From Halochromatium glycolicum (GTDB lineage Bacteria; Pseudomonadota; Gammaproteobacteria; Chromatiales; Chromatiaceae): DNA of 64,000 nucleotides. Positions 19,907 to 27,918 of the stretch are shown here, one piece after another. A program made the position numbers and the translations under genes. The notes beneath the pieces are model-generated. The model had not been told where the DNA came from, made no database searches, and saw nothing but the letters and a program-made list of their open reading frames with translations. Location of the stretch: assembly GCF_016584085.1 (NCBI RefSeq), contig NZ_NRSJ01000021.1, positions 62,001 to 126,000 on the forward strand, read 5' to 3'. How positions within the stretch are numbered: the stretch's first letter is position 1; every line of letters starts with the position of its first letter.

Positions 19907-21364
19907 ATGCCCGAGCTGCTCAGCCTCTCGCGCGCTGCCCGGCTCGCCGGCGTCACCCGCGCCGCGATCCAGAAGCACATCCGCCAAGGCGATCTGCAGA
20001 CCTTCGAGGGCCAGGTCGCGATCAGCGATCTGCTGCGGGTCTACCCGAGTGTCAGCCTCGAAGAGAGCGGCGATCTCGAGCGCGTCGAGCAGATCAAGGC
20101 CGAGGCCATCCCGCGCAGCCACGATGACGATACCCGGCTGCCGAGCTCGGATGTGTTGATCAGCCGCATCAAGTCCCTGGCCGATGCGCTGGTGCAGCGG
20201 GTCGCGCGGGTCGACGCGCTCGAGGGGCTGCTCGACGAGGTCCGCGCGCAGATCGCCGAACTGCCGCGCGATGATCCGAACGCCCTCGACCAGCTCGGCG
20301 ACTGGCTGCAACAGCGCCGCGCCGCGCTCGTCGACGAGACCGCCGGCAGCGCCGAGGCGCGGGTGCTGGCGAAAGACACCTTCCTGCGCATCATGTCGGC
20401 AAATGTCAAGATGATCCCGTCTGGCCACGAGTTCCTGGTCGACGGCAACGAATCCATCCTCGAGGCCGCGGTCCGCTCTGGGCTGCGCCTCAACTACGGC
20501 TGCGCCAATGGCAACTGCGGCGAGTGCAAGGCGCGGCTGATCTCGGGCGAGGTCCACCGCATCCGCGAGCACGACTACGTCCTGAGCCAGCGCGAGAAAC
20601 AGATGGGCTACCTGCTCACCTGCTCCAACACCGCGGTCACCGATGTCCAGCTCGAAGCCGCCGAGGCCCACTCACCGGCCGATCTCCCGGAGCAAGAGAT
20701 CAATGCCCAGGTGCGCAAGCTCGAGCGCCAAGGCGAGACCCTGATGCTGCTGCATGTGCAGACCCCGCGCACCAACACCTTGCGCTTCATGGCCGGCCAG
20801 CGCGCGCGGCTGCGGCTGGCCGACGGCGCCGAGCGCGAGCTGCCGATCGCCAGCTGTCCCTGCAACGGGCGCAATCTCCAGTTCTCGGTCCGCCGCGGCG
20901 AGGATGCCTTCGGCCGCGCCGTCTTCGAGACCCTCGGCGCGCGCCAGCCGATCACCCTGATCGGTCCTTGCGGCGATTTCGTACTCGCCGAGGACGCCAC
21001 CGAGCCGGCGGTGTTCATCGCCATCGACGACGGCATAGCGCCGATCAAGAGCCTGGTCGAGCATGCGGTGTCGATCGACAGCATCGAGGCGTTTCACCTG
21101 TATTGGTCGATCTCGGCCTCCGAGATGCACTATCACGAGCCCTGGTGCCGCGCCTTGCGCGACGCGCTCGACAATTTCGCATTCACGCCGCTGGTCGAGG
21201 CCGCCTGCAATGACCTGCTCGCGCTGATCGAGTCCGACCTGAGCGCCCCGGACAAGGCGCGCTTTTATATTGCCGGCCCGAGCAGCGCGGCAACCACGGT
21301 CGCCACCGCGTTGAGCGAGGCGGGTATCCCCGCCTCCCGGATCGCGACCGAGCGCATCGAATAG
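19907..21364 (+). CDS. HTH / [2Fe-2S] ferredoxin / FNR-like fusion protein coupled to sthA
   Basis: A 485-aa multidomain protein I cannot assign to a named enzyme. Residues 1-48 resemble a MerR/excisionase-type helix-turn-helix (SRAARLAGVTRAAIQKHIRQ). Residues 80-145 are helical with coiled-coil character. Residues 160-250 form a plant-type [2Fe-2S] ferredoxin domain with Cys 199, 204, 207 and 239 (CANGNCGEC plus LLTC). Residues 262-485 resemble a ferredoxin-NAD(P) reductase module, but the flavin motif RxYS reads RELP (310-313) and the NAD motif GGTG reads IDDG (373-376). The start ATG follows the sthA stop by one base. The arrangement implies a partner or regulator of SthA-linked redox balance; catalytic reductase and redox sensor are both possible. 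Confidence 0.75.
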   Translation: MPELLSLSRAARLAGVTRAAIQKHIRQGDLQTFEGQVAISDLLRVYPSVSLEESGDLERVEQIKAEAIPRSHDDDTRLPSSDVLISRIKSLADALVQRVARVDALEGLLDEVRAQIAELPRDDPNALDQLGDWLQQRRAALVDETAGSAEARVLAKDTFLRIMSANVKMIPSGHEFLVDGNESILEAAVRSGLRLNYGCANGNCGECKARLISGEVHRIREHDYVLSQREKQMGYLLTCSNTAVTDVQLEAAEAHSPADLPEQEINAQVRKLERQGETLMLLHVQTPRTNTLRFMAGQRARLRLADGAERELPIASCPCNGRNLQFSVRRGEDAFGRAVFETLGARQPITLIGPCGDFVLAEDATEPAVFIAIDDGIAPIKSLVEHAVSIDSIEAFHLYWSISASEMHYHEPWCRALRDALDNFAFTPLVEAACNDLLALIESDLSAPDKARFYIAGPSSAATTVATALSEAGIPASRIATERIE

Positions 21365-21456
21365 GATTGCGCAACGGGCCGATCGCGCTTCGCATCCGGG
21401 CTGTGGCCTGCTTGCCAGAGCGCAGCGCGGCCTGCACCGCGGCCGAACTGCACGCA

Positions 21457-21546
21457 GTCAGCAGGCCGCAAGCAAATGACCGCTCATCGCGGTGCTCGCC
21501 GGGTCCGGGTTCTGGCTTGGTCAGCAGGTCGCAAGCAGATGACCGC
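21457..21546. repeat. Pair of 27-bp direct repeats
   Basis: 21457-21483 and 21520-21546 differ at two positions (GTCAGCAGGCCGCAAGCAAA.. versus GTCAGCAGGTCGCAAGCAGA..), with a 63-nt period, in the 230-nt gap between the convergent fusion gene and DUF2189 gene. No gene is visible in the gap. Confidence 0.8.
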
Positions 21547-21594
21547 CCCGGTCGGAGCAGCCAGCAGGCCCGCGACCTGGAGATTTGCGCGCGT

Positions 21595-22398
21595 TCAGTG
21601 CGACTCGCCGACCAAGTCCCGGTAGGCGTACCAACTCGCGTAACCGAGTAGCGGGAAGATCACGAGCATACCGACGAACGCGGTCAAGGCCCCGATCACC
21701 ATCAACCCGACGATGACACCGGCCCAGCGCAACATCGGACCGATGTTGAGCGTCACCGCCCGCCAGCTTGCCTGAACACCGGCAATCGGTCCCGCATCCC
21801 GATCGACGATCAAGGGCACTGCAATCGCACTCGCAGCGAACACCGCTGCCGCCAACAAGGCGCCGCTGGCCAGCATGAAGACCGTCGTCAGTGGGTCAAC
21901 GCCACCGCCCAGCACCGTGACGTATCCGCTCGAGGTCGGCGCCAATGTCGTTACCTTGATCGCAAACAGCACGACCGAGGCCATCATCCAGACCGCCACC
22001 ACGAACACCAGGAAGAGTCCGAACAGCGCCAAGCTCGAACGACGTTCGCCATAGAGCGCAAAGCTGGCACGGATGCCGATCTGCTCACCGGCCAGGTGGC
22101 GCCGGGCGGTCACATAGAGGCCGGCGGCCAGGAATGGCCCCAGCAACAGCAATGCGATCAGGAACTTCACCGTAAAGCCCGGCATCGCCCGGCTCATCAT
22201 CAGTGCGGCAAACCCAGCCGACGCGCACAGGAGCCCGTAGAACAGGCTCACGAACGGCGTCTTGGTCAGGGTCGCCCAACCCTGCCGCAGCCAGCGCCGG
22301 TAGGCATCCGGCGGCACGGTCTGGATCGGCAGCTCGCTCGCCTGGACTAAGTCATGCTCGGTATCCGTTGCCGAACGGTCAATCGATTCTGTACTCAT
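21595..22398 (-). CDS. DUF2189-family membrane protein
   Basis: 267-aa integral membrane protein. A polar 45-residue N-terminus is followed by six or so hydrophobic helices (for example SLFYGLLCASAGFAALMMS, FLIALLLLGPFLAAGLYV and RWAGVIVGLMVIGALTAFVG). The pattern, including WLRQGWATL and SWRAVTLNIGPMLRWAG, fits the DUF2189 family, whose function is unknown. A TATATT at 22495-22490 (minus strand) in an A/T-rich patch is a plausible -10 element about 90 nt upstream. It is the last gene inside the 53-bp inverted-repeat bracket and is convergent with the fusion gene. Confidence 0.8.
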   Translation of the reverse strand: MSTESIDRSATDTEHDLVQASELPIQTVPPDAYRRWLRQGWATLTKTPFVSLFYGLLCASAGFAALMMSRAMPGFTVKFLIALLLLGPFLAAGLYVTARRHLAGEQIGIRASFALYGERRSSLALFGLFLVFVVAVWMMASVVLFAIKVTTLAPTSSGYVTVLGGGVDPLTTVFMLASGALLAAAVFAASAIAVPLIVDRDAGPIAGVQASWRAVTLNIGPMLRWAGVIVGLMVIGALTAFVGMLVIFPLLGYASWYAYRDLVGESH

Positions 22399-22611
22399 AC
22401 GCTATCACCCCGTTGGCGACAGGCCACTTCTCGTCCTGTCGAACGATACGGCTGCCGCAGTTGACGATTCGCAATTCAGCAATCATCAGAATATAAGCGT
22501 ATGGTGATAAACGCAAGCAAACTTCGCCGAAGATGGGTTCGGCGCGGCTACCTTATGGAAATCCAGGGCATGTCCGATCGAACAGCCCCGGTTCCTGTCT
22601 GCTGAGTGTGG

Positions 22612-22664
22612 CCGTGAATCACGCGAACGCTATCGTCCGGGGTGGCGCCGTACCATGAACGTTA
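22612..22664 (-). repeat. Right copy of 53-bp inverted repeat
   Basis: Reverse complement of 18294-18346: 32 nt perfect, then 13 of 21 matching. It lies 2 nt past the stop codon of the 62-codon gene. Both copies therefore sit downstream of a gene in the same relative orientation. It contains the 11-bp palindrome CGTGAATCACG. Confidence 0.9.
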
Positions 22665-22666
22665 GG

Positions 22667-22855
22667 TTAGGCCGCGACGCGACCGGCAACGCGGTTCTGC
22701 CGCGGTGGTAGGAACACCGTGCCTCGCCCGAACCGATTGATCGCCTCATTGCGTACCCATTTTGGTGCATCTGCGTAGAAGCGCACGTAGGTAAATCCAC
22801 AATCGCCGCGCTCGATGATCTCCACCCAGTCGCCGAAATGATTTGTTGTCGTCAT
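22667..22855 (-). CDS. Small orphan protein, 62 aa
   Basis: Unrecognised soluble protein of 62 aa: MTTTNHFGDWVEIIERGDCG is followed by an aromatic/basic middle and ends VAGRVAA. The ATG at 22855 is preceded by tandem AGGAG motifs (TAGGAGAGGAG), strong support for real translation. Upstream DNA is unusually A/T-rich for this window, as expected of a promoter or of acquired DNA. Its stop lies 2 nt from the 53-bp repeat. No function proposed. Confidence 0.6.
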   Translation of the reverse strand: MTTTNHFGDWVEIIERGDCGFTYVRFYADAPKWVRNEAINRFGRGTVFLPPRQNRVAGRVAA

Positions 22856-23186
22856 CTCCTCTCCTATCATTGTTCTGCTCAATGCGCTGAACCCATGCCG
22901 CAGGATGCAATAATCGCTTTACCGTCAGTAACTTATATCAATTGGAGCTGGCCCGGCCAGCGGCACGGCAGCAACTGCGAATTATCATTGCAGCAGCAGA
23001 TAATAGCTCTGCCGTGCCCGGACTCTAACCTTGTCCGAACACACTACGCAACTTTTGTTCCGGACTCGATGCCACAACAACGTTGCTGGAGATGACGTTG
23101 AGCTGTCGGCAAGGCCTGTGACGGCTCCCTGCCTTGGCTTCCCAGCGCCGGCCTTCGGACCGACGCCCAAACCGATCGGCCGCGCG
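22856..23186. other. A/T-rich intergenic region upstream of the orphan gene
   Basis: No gene is visible. It carries the orphan gene's probable promoter region and a nested palindrome (22962-23018); the 165-bp repeat starts at 23187. Confidence 0.5.
22962..23018. repeat. Nested palindromic structure
   Basis: Outer perfect 10-bp arms GGCACGGCAG/CTGCCGTGCC (22962-22971, 23009-23018) enclose inner 6-bp arms ATTATC/GATAAT. RNA from either strand could fold into a 57-nt two-part hairpin. Origin unknown; it may be a remnant of a mobile element. Confidence 0.6.
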
Positions 23187-23351
23187 CTTAGGCGATTGCC
23201 GGAAAAGCTCGTACCGAATTGCGCAGGATTGTCGTTTGCCTTCGAGGAGCGTCGCCGGGAGCATAGCCGGGCTATGTGACCGGCGGCGCGACGAAGAAGG
23301 CGAGCGAAAAGACCAGCAAGGCGGTATGAGCTTTGACAGAAATCGCCTTAG
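23187..23351 (-). repeat. 165-bp dispersed repeat (MITE-like), copy 1
   Basis: Reverse complement of 46009-46173 with only 3 differences. Ends are 11-bp inverted repeats CTAAGGCGATT/AATCGCCTAAG with one mismatch between arms. The centre holds a 15-nt palindrome (23262-23276, CATAGCCGGGCTATG) inside larger GC-rich arms. No coding capacity for a transposase. Its right end overlaps the stop codon of the H-NS family gene. Confidence 0.9.
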
Positions 23352-23746
23352 GCCGCAACCCGCACGAGGTGCTGCTCCTTGAATTCGGCCCGGTGCTCGG
23401 CCGATGTCGGATCGTAGCCGTTCGCACTCATCTTCTCGACCAGCCAGTTCGGCAAACGGCCCCGAATATAGGTGTTGCTCGGATTGTCGGGATCTGCGTA
23501 GCGTGCATAGCTGGCGTTCGCTTCATTCGCCGCAGCGCGGCGACGCTTGCGCCCAAGCACGAGCAGGGTGATTTCTTCCAGGTCATAACCACGCTCGGAG
23601 ATCATCTGCCTGATCTCATTCGCCAGCGTGCGCTTTTCCTCTTCGCGACGTGCCTCAAGGGCGCGCGCCAGAGCCTCTTTCTCGGCACTTAGATTCTCGA
23701 GATGAGCCTTCAATTCTTGAGCGCTGAGTTGTTCGTAGTTCTCCAT
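23348..23746 (-). CDS. H-NS family nucleoid-associated protein
   Basis: 132-aa DNA-binding protein of the H-NS histone family, which oligomerises and silences A/T-rich, often acquired, DNA. The N-terminal coiled coil (about 5-60, LSAQELKAHLENLSAEKEAL) is the dimerisation part. A basic linker (GRKRRRAAANEAN) follows, then the C-terminal domain YIRGRLPNWLVEKMSANGYD, where the usual W-x-G-R-G-R core appears as YIRGRLP. The start is ATG 23746 with GAGG upstream; a TTG codon before it is ignored. The stop codon TAA (23350-23348) lies inside the terminal repeat of the 165-bp element, so the last codons may have been altered by insertion. Confidence 0.88.
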   Translation of the reverse strand: MENYEQLSAQELKAHLENLSAEKEALARALEARREEEKRTLANEIRQMISERGYDLEEITLLVLGRKRRRAAANEANASYARYADPDNPSNTYIRGRLPNWLVEKMSANGYDPTSAEHRAEFKEQHLVRVAA

Positions 23747-24431
23747 CAATAGACCTCGTTGGAAGAGTCGCTACTTCTGTCTTTCAGGTAAGACGGTTTT
23801 CGGGACACCGCTTGATTGCCGCGGTGAACACTGGGACGCGATCATTCCTGGATGACAGAAAAATTTCAAGTGTTTGTTAGCGATCGGGGCGAATAGGAGC
23901 GCCCAGGCGGCGTTTATTGCGATTCGTCAATCAATTGTCAACGGTGAGACCTGACAAGGCGTTACTTGTTCCGGGATCTGGACGCTCAGGCGTTCAACTC
24001 CCTGGCAACGGCTGTTGAACAACAGCCTCAGGTGCATTCGATAGGCTGATCCAGCAACTCACAATGCGATGGAGGCACCATTCGATGCGGCCGATTGGAA
24101 ACAAGGCGGAGCGGCTACGCCGCGGTGTCCTCGCATAGCCGTAGCGGCCGCCAAGGGCCGATTCGGTCGAGGCCCCAGCAAGGCTGTAGCCAGCCCTTGT
24201 CTTTCGGGCCGCAGTGGCGCGAACCGAAACGGACTATTCACACAGGGAGCGCGCGGCGAATGTGGCGACGACGGTCAGGCATCGCTGCGCCGTTGGAGGT
24301 AGCTGCCGCTGGACGTAGCTGGGGTCGTGCGAGCGCGCAGGGCACGGATGGCTTGCCGAAGGAACCGGAGGTCGTCATCTGAACAAGGCAGAGATGACGT
24401 CATCCTCAACAGCTAAGGCATTGATTGCAAA
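23747..24431. other. 685-nt intergenic region between the H-NS gene and tRNA-Leu
   Basis: No credible gene. It holds the probable promoter of the H-NS family gene (23841-23869). Around 24110-24160 there are GC-rich interrupted palindromes (GGCTACG..CGTAGC). No RNA gene is recognised. The A/T-rich patch near 23860-23880 stands out. Confidence 0.5.
23841..23869 (-). promoter_or_regulatory. Candidate sigma-70 promoter of the H-NS family gene
   Basis: Minus strand TTGAAA (23869-23864), 17-nt spacer, AATGAT (23846-23841). The start codon is 95 nt downstream, leaving a leader of roughly 85-90 nt. The spacer begins TTTTTC. Assigned by consensus similarity only. Confidence 0.4.
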
Positions 24432-24516
<85 letters not shown>

Positions 24517-24764
24517 CTTGATCTGATGGGTCGACGCTGATCCGATCGGCCCTCACAGCGATACGAGGAGACCGACCCGAGAACGACTGGGAAGGAAGCA
24601 TCTTCAGTCGGCACCGGACAGAACGGCACCCAGACCATCCTCTAAGTGTAACGGCTTCGGTAGCGCAGGTCACCTGATCGGCTTGTTGCCGATACCAACC
24701 GAGTGCTTGCTTTTTGCGGCATGACGTAGGAATGTCGGCGTCCATTCACTGTTGGAGTCTCCTT

Positions 24765-25496
24765 ATGCGAACATTGCGTTGGTTATGGCTTCTGGCCCTT
24801 GCGCTCTCGGTGAGCGGCTGTATCAAGGTCGACCAGACGCTGACGTTGGAGGATGATGGGTCCGGTACCCTGGATATCCGCTATGGGATGTCAGAGCAGA
24901 CGATCTCGCAGCTCGAGACGATGGAGCAGATGGGCCAGGCGATGGGCGACAACGCCGGCACCGATCTTGGGATGGATACCGAAACGCCCTTCGACTTCGA
25001 TTTCGATGAAGAGGATGTTCGCGAGCGCTTCGAGTCCGAGCCCATCAAGGGCGTCGAGCTGGTTTCGACCAACGCCGAAACCATTGACGGCTGGCGCTAT
25101 ATGAACCTCAAGGTCAGGTTCGACAGCTTGGCCGCCTTGGCCAAGACCGACCTCTTCGAAGACAGCGAGATCAGTCTCACACGGGACGCCGAGGGCCACT
25201 ATGTGCTGCGGCAGCGCAGCGGTGACGCTGAGCCTATGCCCAGTGATGATTCAGCTGAGGACCCGATGCAGACACAGATGATGCAGCAGATGGCAGCGAT
25301 GTTTGCAGGGATGCGGATCGCCAACCGTGTGAGCGTTCCCACCGAGATCATCGAGACCAACGCCACCGAGGTCGAGGGCCGCACCGCCTCCTGGGTGTTC
25401 GACATCGACGAGGAACCCTCGGTGCTGAGCAAGCTTGAGCACCTCGACATGCGCGTCGTCTTCTCCTCAACGGGTGCCTCGATCGACGAGCTCTGA
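24765..25496 (+). CDS. Predicted lipoprotein
   Basis: 243-aa lipoprotein of unknown function. The N-terminal signal MRTLRWLWLLALALSVSGC ends in the lipobox VSGC, so the mature protein begins CIKVDQTLTLEDDGSGTLDI. The acidic mature part is mostly beta plus helices, with runs of Met/Gln around residues 165-185. Similar small lipoproteins with an opening beta-strand repeat are widespread, but no activity is known to me. The ATG at 24765 is preceded by GGAG at 7 nt; upstream in-frame ATGs at 24714 and 24732 would bury the signal peptide. It converges with the SPOR-domain gene. Confidence 0.78.
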   Translation: MRTLRWLWLLALALSVSGCIKVDQTLTLEDDGSGTLDIRYGMSEQTISQLETMEQMGQAMGDNAGTDLGMDTETPFDFDFDEEDVRERFESEPIKGVELVSTNAETIDGWRYMNLKVRFDSLAALAKTDLFEDSEISLTRDAEGHYVLRQRSGDAEPMPSDDSAEDPMQTQMMQQMAAMFAGMRIANRVSVPTEIIETNATEVEGRTASWVFDIDEEPSVLSKLEHLDMRVVFSSTGASIDEL

Positions 25497-25622
25497 TCCG
25501 AGAAGCGCCCTGTGATGATGCCTGCACACCGGAGCCTGCACACCGGACCTCATCTTCCCCCATCGAGCAGGCAAAGGCATCGTTGGCCAGCGCGCTTCAG
25601 CGTGCGAGTGCGCGCAACCTGG

Positions 25623-26873
25623 CTAGGGTTGCGCGTCCTGGCGCTGCATCACCTCGAGCTCAACGCCCTCTGGCAGCTTTCGAATCCAGGGTTCGAGGGC
25701 TGCCAGCTCGGGCGGCAGAGACCGCATCGCATCCTGGGCCGATGGCTGGTCCGGATGCAGGCTATGGAAGAGCACGAACCAAGGCCGGCCGCGAAACCGC
25801 TCCTCGCGGATATAGACCTGCTCCGGCAATGAGTGATCGGCGATGAAGTCATCAAGCCGGACGCGATCGTAGACGCCGATCAGCTGCAGCACGAACGGCC
25901 GTTCCTCGAGTTGGATGCGGCTCGGAGCCGATTGAGCCTCCGCGGGCGGTTCGGCGGTTGCTGTTGGTTGGCTCGTTTCCTTATCAGCCGAATCGCTATT
26001 CGCATCGGCATCGGCATCGGCATCGGCATCGGCATTTGCATCGGCATCACTACCCTCCCCGCCGTCGTCAACATCGCGCGAACGCACTGCGGGAGACGCA
26101 ACCTCGAGCGCTAGGCGCTGGTACTCCTCCTCAACCTCACGCCAGCGGCGATCGATCATCGAATCGAGCATCGCCACAGCACCGAACGCGACGAGGTCCT
26201 GCTGGTCCGCCGTGGCATCATCGACAGCTCCATCAGCGCCCGCGGTGCTAGAAGGTGCCGCGGCGATGGTCTCCGGCGTCGCCGCGGTTTCTGTTACCGC
26301 ATTCGCCGGCGCTTCGCTCCCGGCCTGGACTGCAGCGAGATCGTTGCTCAGGCTGGCAACCCGTTGGCGCAGCATCGAGAGTTGATCCTCCATCCCTTCG
26401 GCGCTCGCCTCGCGCGCCGCCGGGGTAGCGCTGCTATCCGATTTCGAGCCACGACTGGCGCTCGCAGGCGGTGTCGCGACGAACGCTGTCACCCGTTCCT
26501 CCAGCCGCGCAACCGCATCCGCTAGGGCGCGTGACGTTGCGCCGAGCCGATACTGCAGATAACCGACGGCGACGGCCGTCAGGAGTATGATCAGGCCTGC
26601 GGCGAGGGCAAGCAGGACGCGTTGCCGGCGGCACTGCTGCAGCATCTCGCTCCTGTTCGTCTCGATCGCCCGCTGCATCTGCGTCGCCGTTCGGCGCCGT
26701 TCGTCGTCGACTGCGGCAATCCGCTCGACAAGCGATGACTGCAGCGTCTCGAGCCATTGGCCGTTGATCCCAGACGCGGTTGACGGGTTGGATGGTTCTG
26801 CCGAGGCGTCGTGGTGAAGAAACCCCGCAGCATCCGGTGGCTCCGGCGAGTTTGGAGGTATCGGCGGCACCAT
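25623..26873 (-). CDS. SPOR-domain inner-membrane protein
   Basis: 416-aa bitopic protein with a cytoplasmic N-terminal part (1-85, helical), one membrane helix (86-108, VLLALAAGLIILLTAVAVGY) and a periplasmic coiled-coil segment. An Ala/Asp-rich linker with an Asp-Ala repeat follows, then a C-terminal SPOR-like domain (about 335-415, FVLQLIGVYDRVRLDDFI..PWFVLFHSLHP). SPOR domains bind glycan strands lacking stem peptides at the septum, so a DamX-like role in division is likely. The ATG at 26873 with AGGA upstream is chosen; 43 upstream in-frame residues are rejected. The Asp-Ala repeat is a hexanucleotide DNA repeat (26002-26049). Confidence 0.82.
   Translation of the reverse strand: MVPPIPPNSPEPPDAAGFLHHDASAEPSNPSTASGINGQWLETLQSSLVERIAAVDDERRRTATQMQRAIETNRSEMLQQCRRQRVLLALAAGLIILLTAVAVGYLQYRLGATSRALADAVARLEERVTAFVATPPASASRGSKSDSSATPAAREASAEGMEDQLSMLRQRVASLSNDLAAVQAGSEAPANAVTETAATPETIAAAPSSTAGADGAVDDATADQQDLVAFGAVAMLDSMIDRRWREVEEEYQRLALEVASPAVRSRDVDDGGEGSDADANADADADADADANSDSADKETSQPTATAEPPAEAQSAPSRIQLEERPFVLQLIGVYDRVRLDDFIADHSLPEQVYIREERFRGRPWFVLFHSLHPDQPSAQDAMRSLPPELAALEPWIRKLPEGVELEVMQRQDAQP
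26002..26049. repeat. GCATCG hexanucleotide repeat in the SPOR-domain gene
   Basis: Eight units, five perfect in a row from 26002 to 26031, then GCATTT, GCATCG and GCATCA. On the coding strand it encodes alternating Asp-Ala. Changes in unit number stay in frame and would lengthen or shorten the periplasmic linker. Confidence 0.9.
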
Positions 26874-27013
26874 GGGTGCAATCCTTGTCGGCTTTGGTCG
26901 AAATCTTGCATCATCAGCCAAGCGCGACAGAATGCCAAGCGCTCGATTCCGGGTACCGAGACCCGAAACCCGGGCGCCGCTGGCTCGATAGACCCCTTGC
27001 ATGAGGAGCCTCG

Positions 27014-27871
27014 ATGGATCTCAAAGACAAGACCGCATTGGTGACCGGCGCCAACTCCGGCCTCGGCAAAGCGATTTCACGCGCACTGGCAGCCAGGGGT
27101 GCGCGGGTACTGATGGTGGCCCGAGACCCTGAGCGCGGCGAGCAGGCGCGCGCGGAGCTCGAGGCCGCAACGGGCAATGAGCGGCTGGAGCTGTTGATCG
27201 CCGATCTCAAATCGCAAGCCCAAGTCAGGCGCCTTGCCGAGGAGGTCAAGGAGCGGGCACCGGCATTGGACATGCTCGTCAATAACGCCGGTACCGCATT
27301 CCCCAAACGCTGTATCACCGAAGACGGCATCGAATGCACGCTCGCCGTCAACCATCTGGCACCCTTCCTGTTGACGAACCTATTGCTCGAGTCCCTGAAG
27401 GCAGCCGCCCCGGCGCGCATCGTCAACGTCGGGACGCGTATCAACTATTCGATGGAGCTTGGCGACCTGAACTGGGAGGGACGATCATTCAGGATGATGC
27501 GTGCCTATGTCGAATCGAAGCTCGGTATGCTCCATTTCACGCGCGAGCTCGCCAAGCGCATCAAAGGCACGGGCGTCACCGTCAACTGCGTATTTCCGGG
27601 CGTATTCAAATCCAACCTCGGCGGGACTGACGGCGCCCAGGGGTTTTTCTGGAAGGCGGTGAGCCTCTTGGTTGGCTGGGCGCTCGCGCAACCAGAGAAG
27701 GCAGCCGAGCGGGTGATCTATCTGCTCGAATCGCCCGAGGTCGCCGATGTCAGCGGTGAATATTTCGGCGACTGCGAGATCATCTCGCTCCCTGCACAGG
27801 TAGGAGAGCCTGCTGCGAACGCCCGGGTTTGGGAGATCAGCGAGCGGCTAGCCAACCTGGACGAAGGCTAG
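27014..27871 (+). CDS. Short-chain dehydrogenase/reductase (retinol dehydrogenase-like)
   Basis: NAD(P)-dependent SDR enzyme of 285 aa, closest in pattern to the retinol-dehydrogenase/RDH subgroup. Cofactor motif TGANSGLGKAIS is at residues 10-21, NNAG near 93 and the active-site YVESK near 160. The usual catalytic Ser of the IVNVSS motif reads IVNVGT here, so Thr may replace it. R37-region residues (ARDPERG) suggest NADP preference. A short C-terminal extension is present. GAGG lies just upstream of the ATG (GAGCCTCG). Substrate unknown. It stands alone, divergent from the SPOR gene and convergent with tatD. Confidence 0.88.
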   Translation: MDLKDKTALVTGANSGLGKAISRALAARGARVLMVARDPERGEQARAELEAATGNERLELLIADLKSQAQVRRLAEEVKERAPALDMLVNNAGTAFPKRCITEDGIECTLAVNHLAPFLLTNLLLESLKAAAPARIVNVGTRINYSMELGDLNWEGRSFRMMRAYVESKLGMLHFTRELAKRIKGTGVTVNCVFPGVFKSNLGGTDGAQGFFWKAVSLLVGWALAQPEKAAERVIYLLESPEVADVSGEYFGDCEIISLPAQVGEPAANARVWEISERLANLDEG

Positions 27872-27895
27872 CGAAACGGATAGCGAGTGCTCAGT

Positions 27896-27918
27896 CTGAG
27901 GCGCGAGCTGCGTCTCAG
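27896..27918. terminator. Hairpin between convergent SDR and tatD genes
   Basis: 9-bp arms CTGAGGCGC/GCGTCTCAG (one mismatch) with a 5-nt loop; the right arm overlaps the tatD stop codon. No T-run follows on either strand, so function as a terminator is uncertain. Confidence 0.3.
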
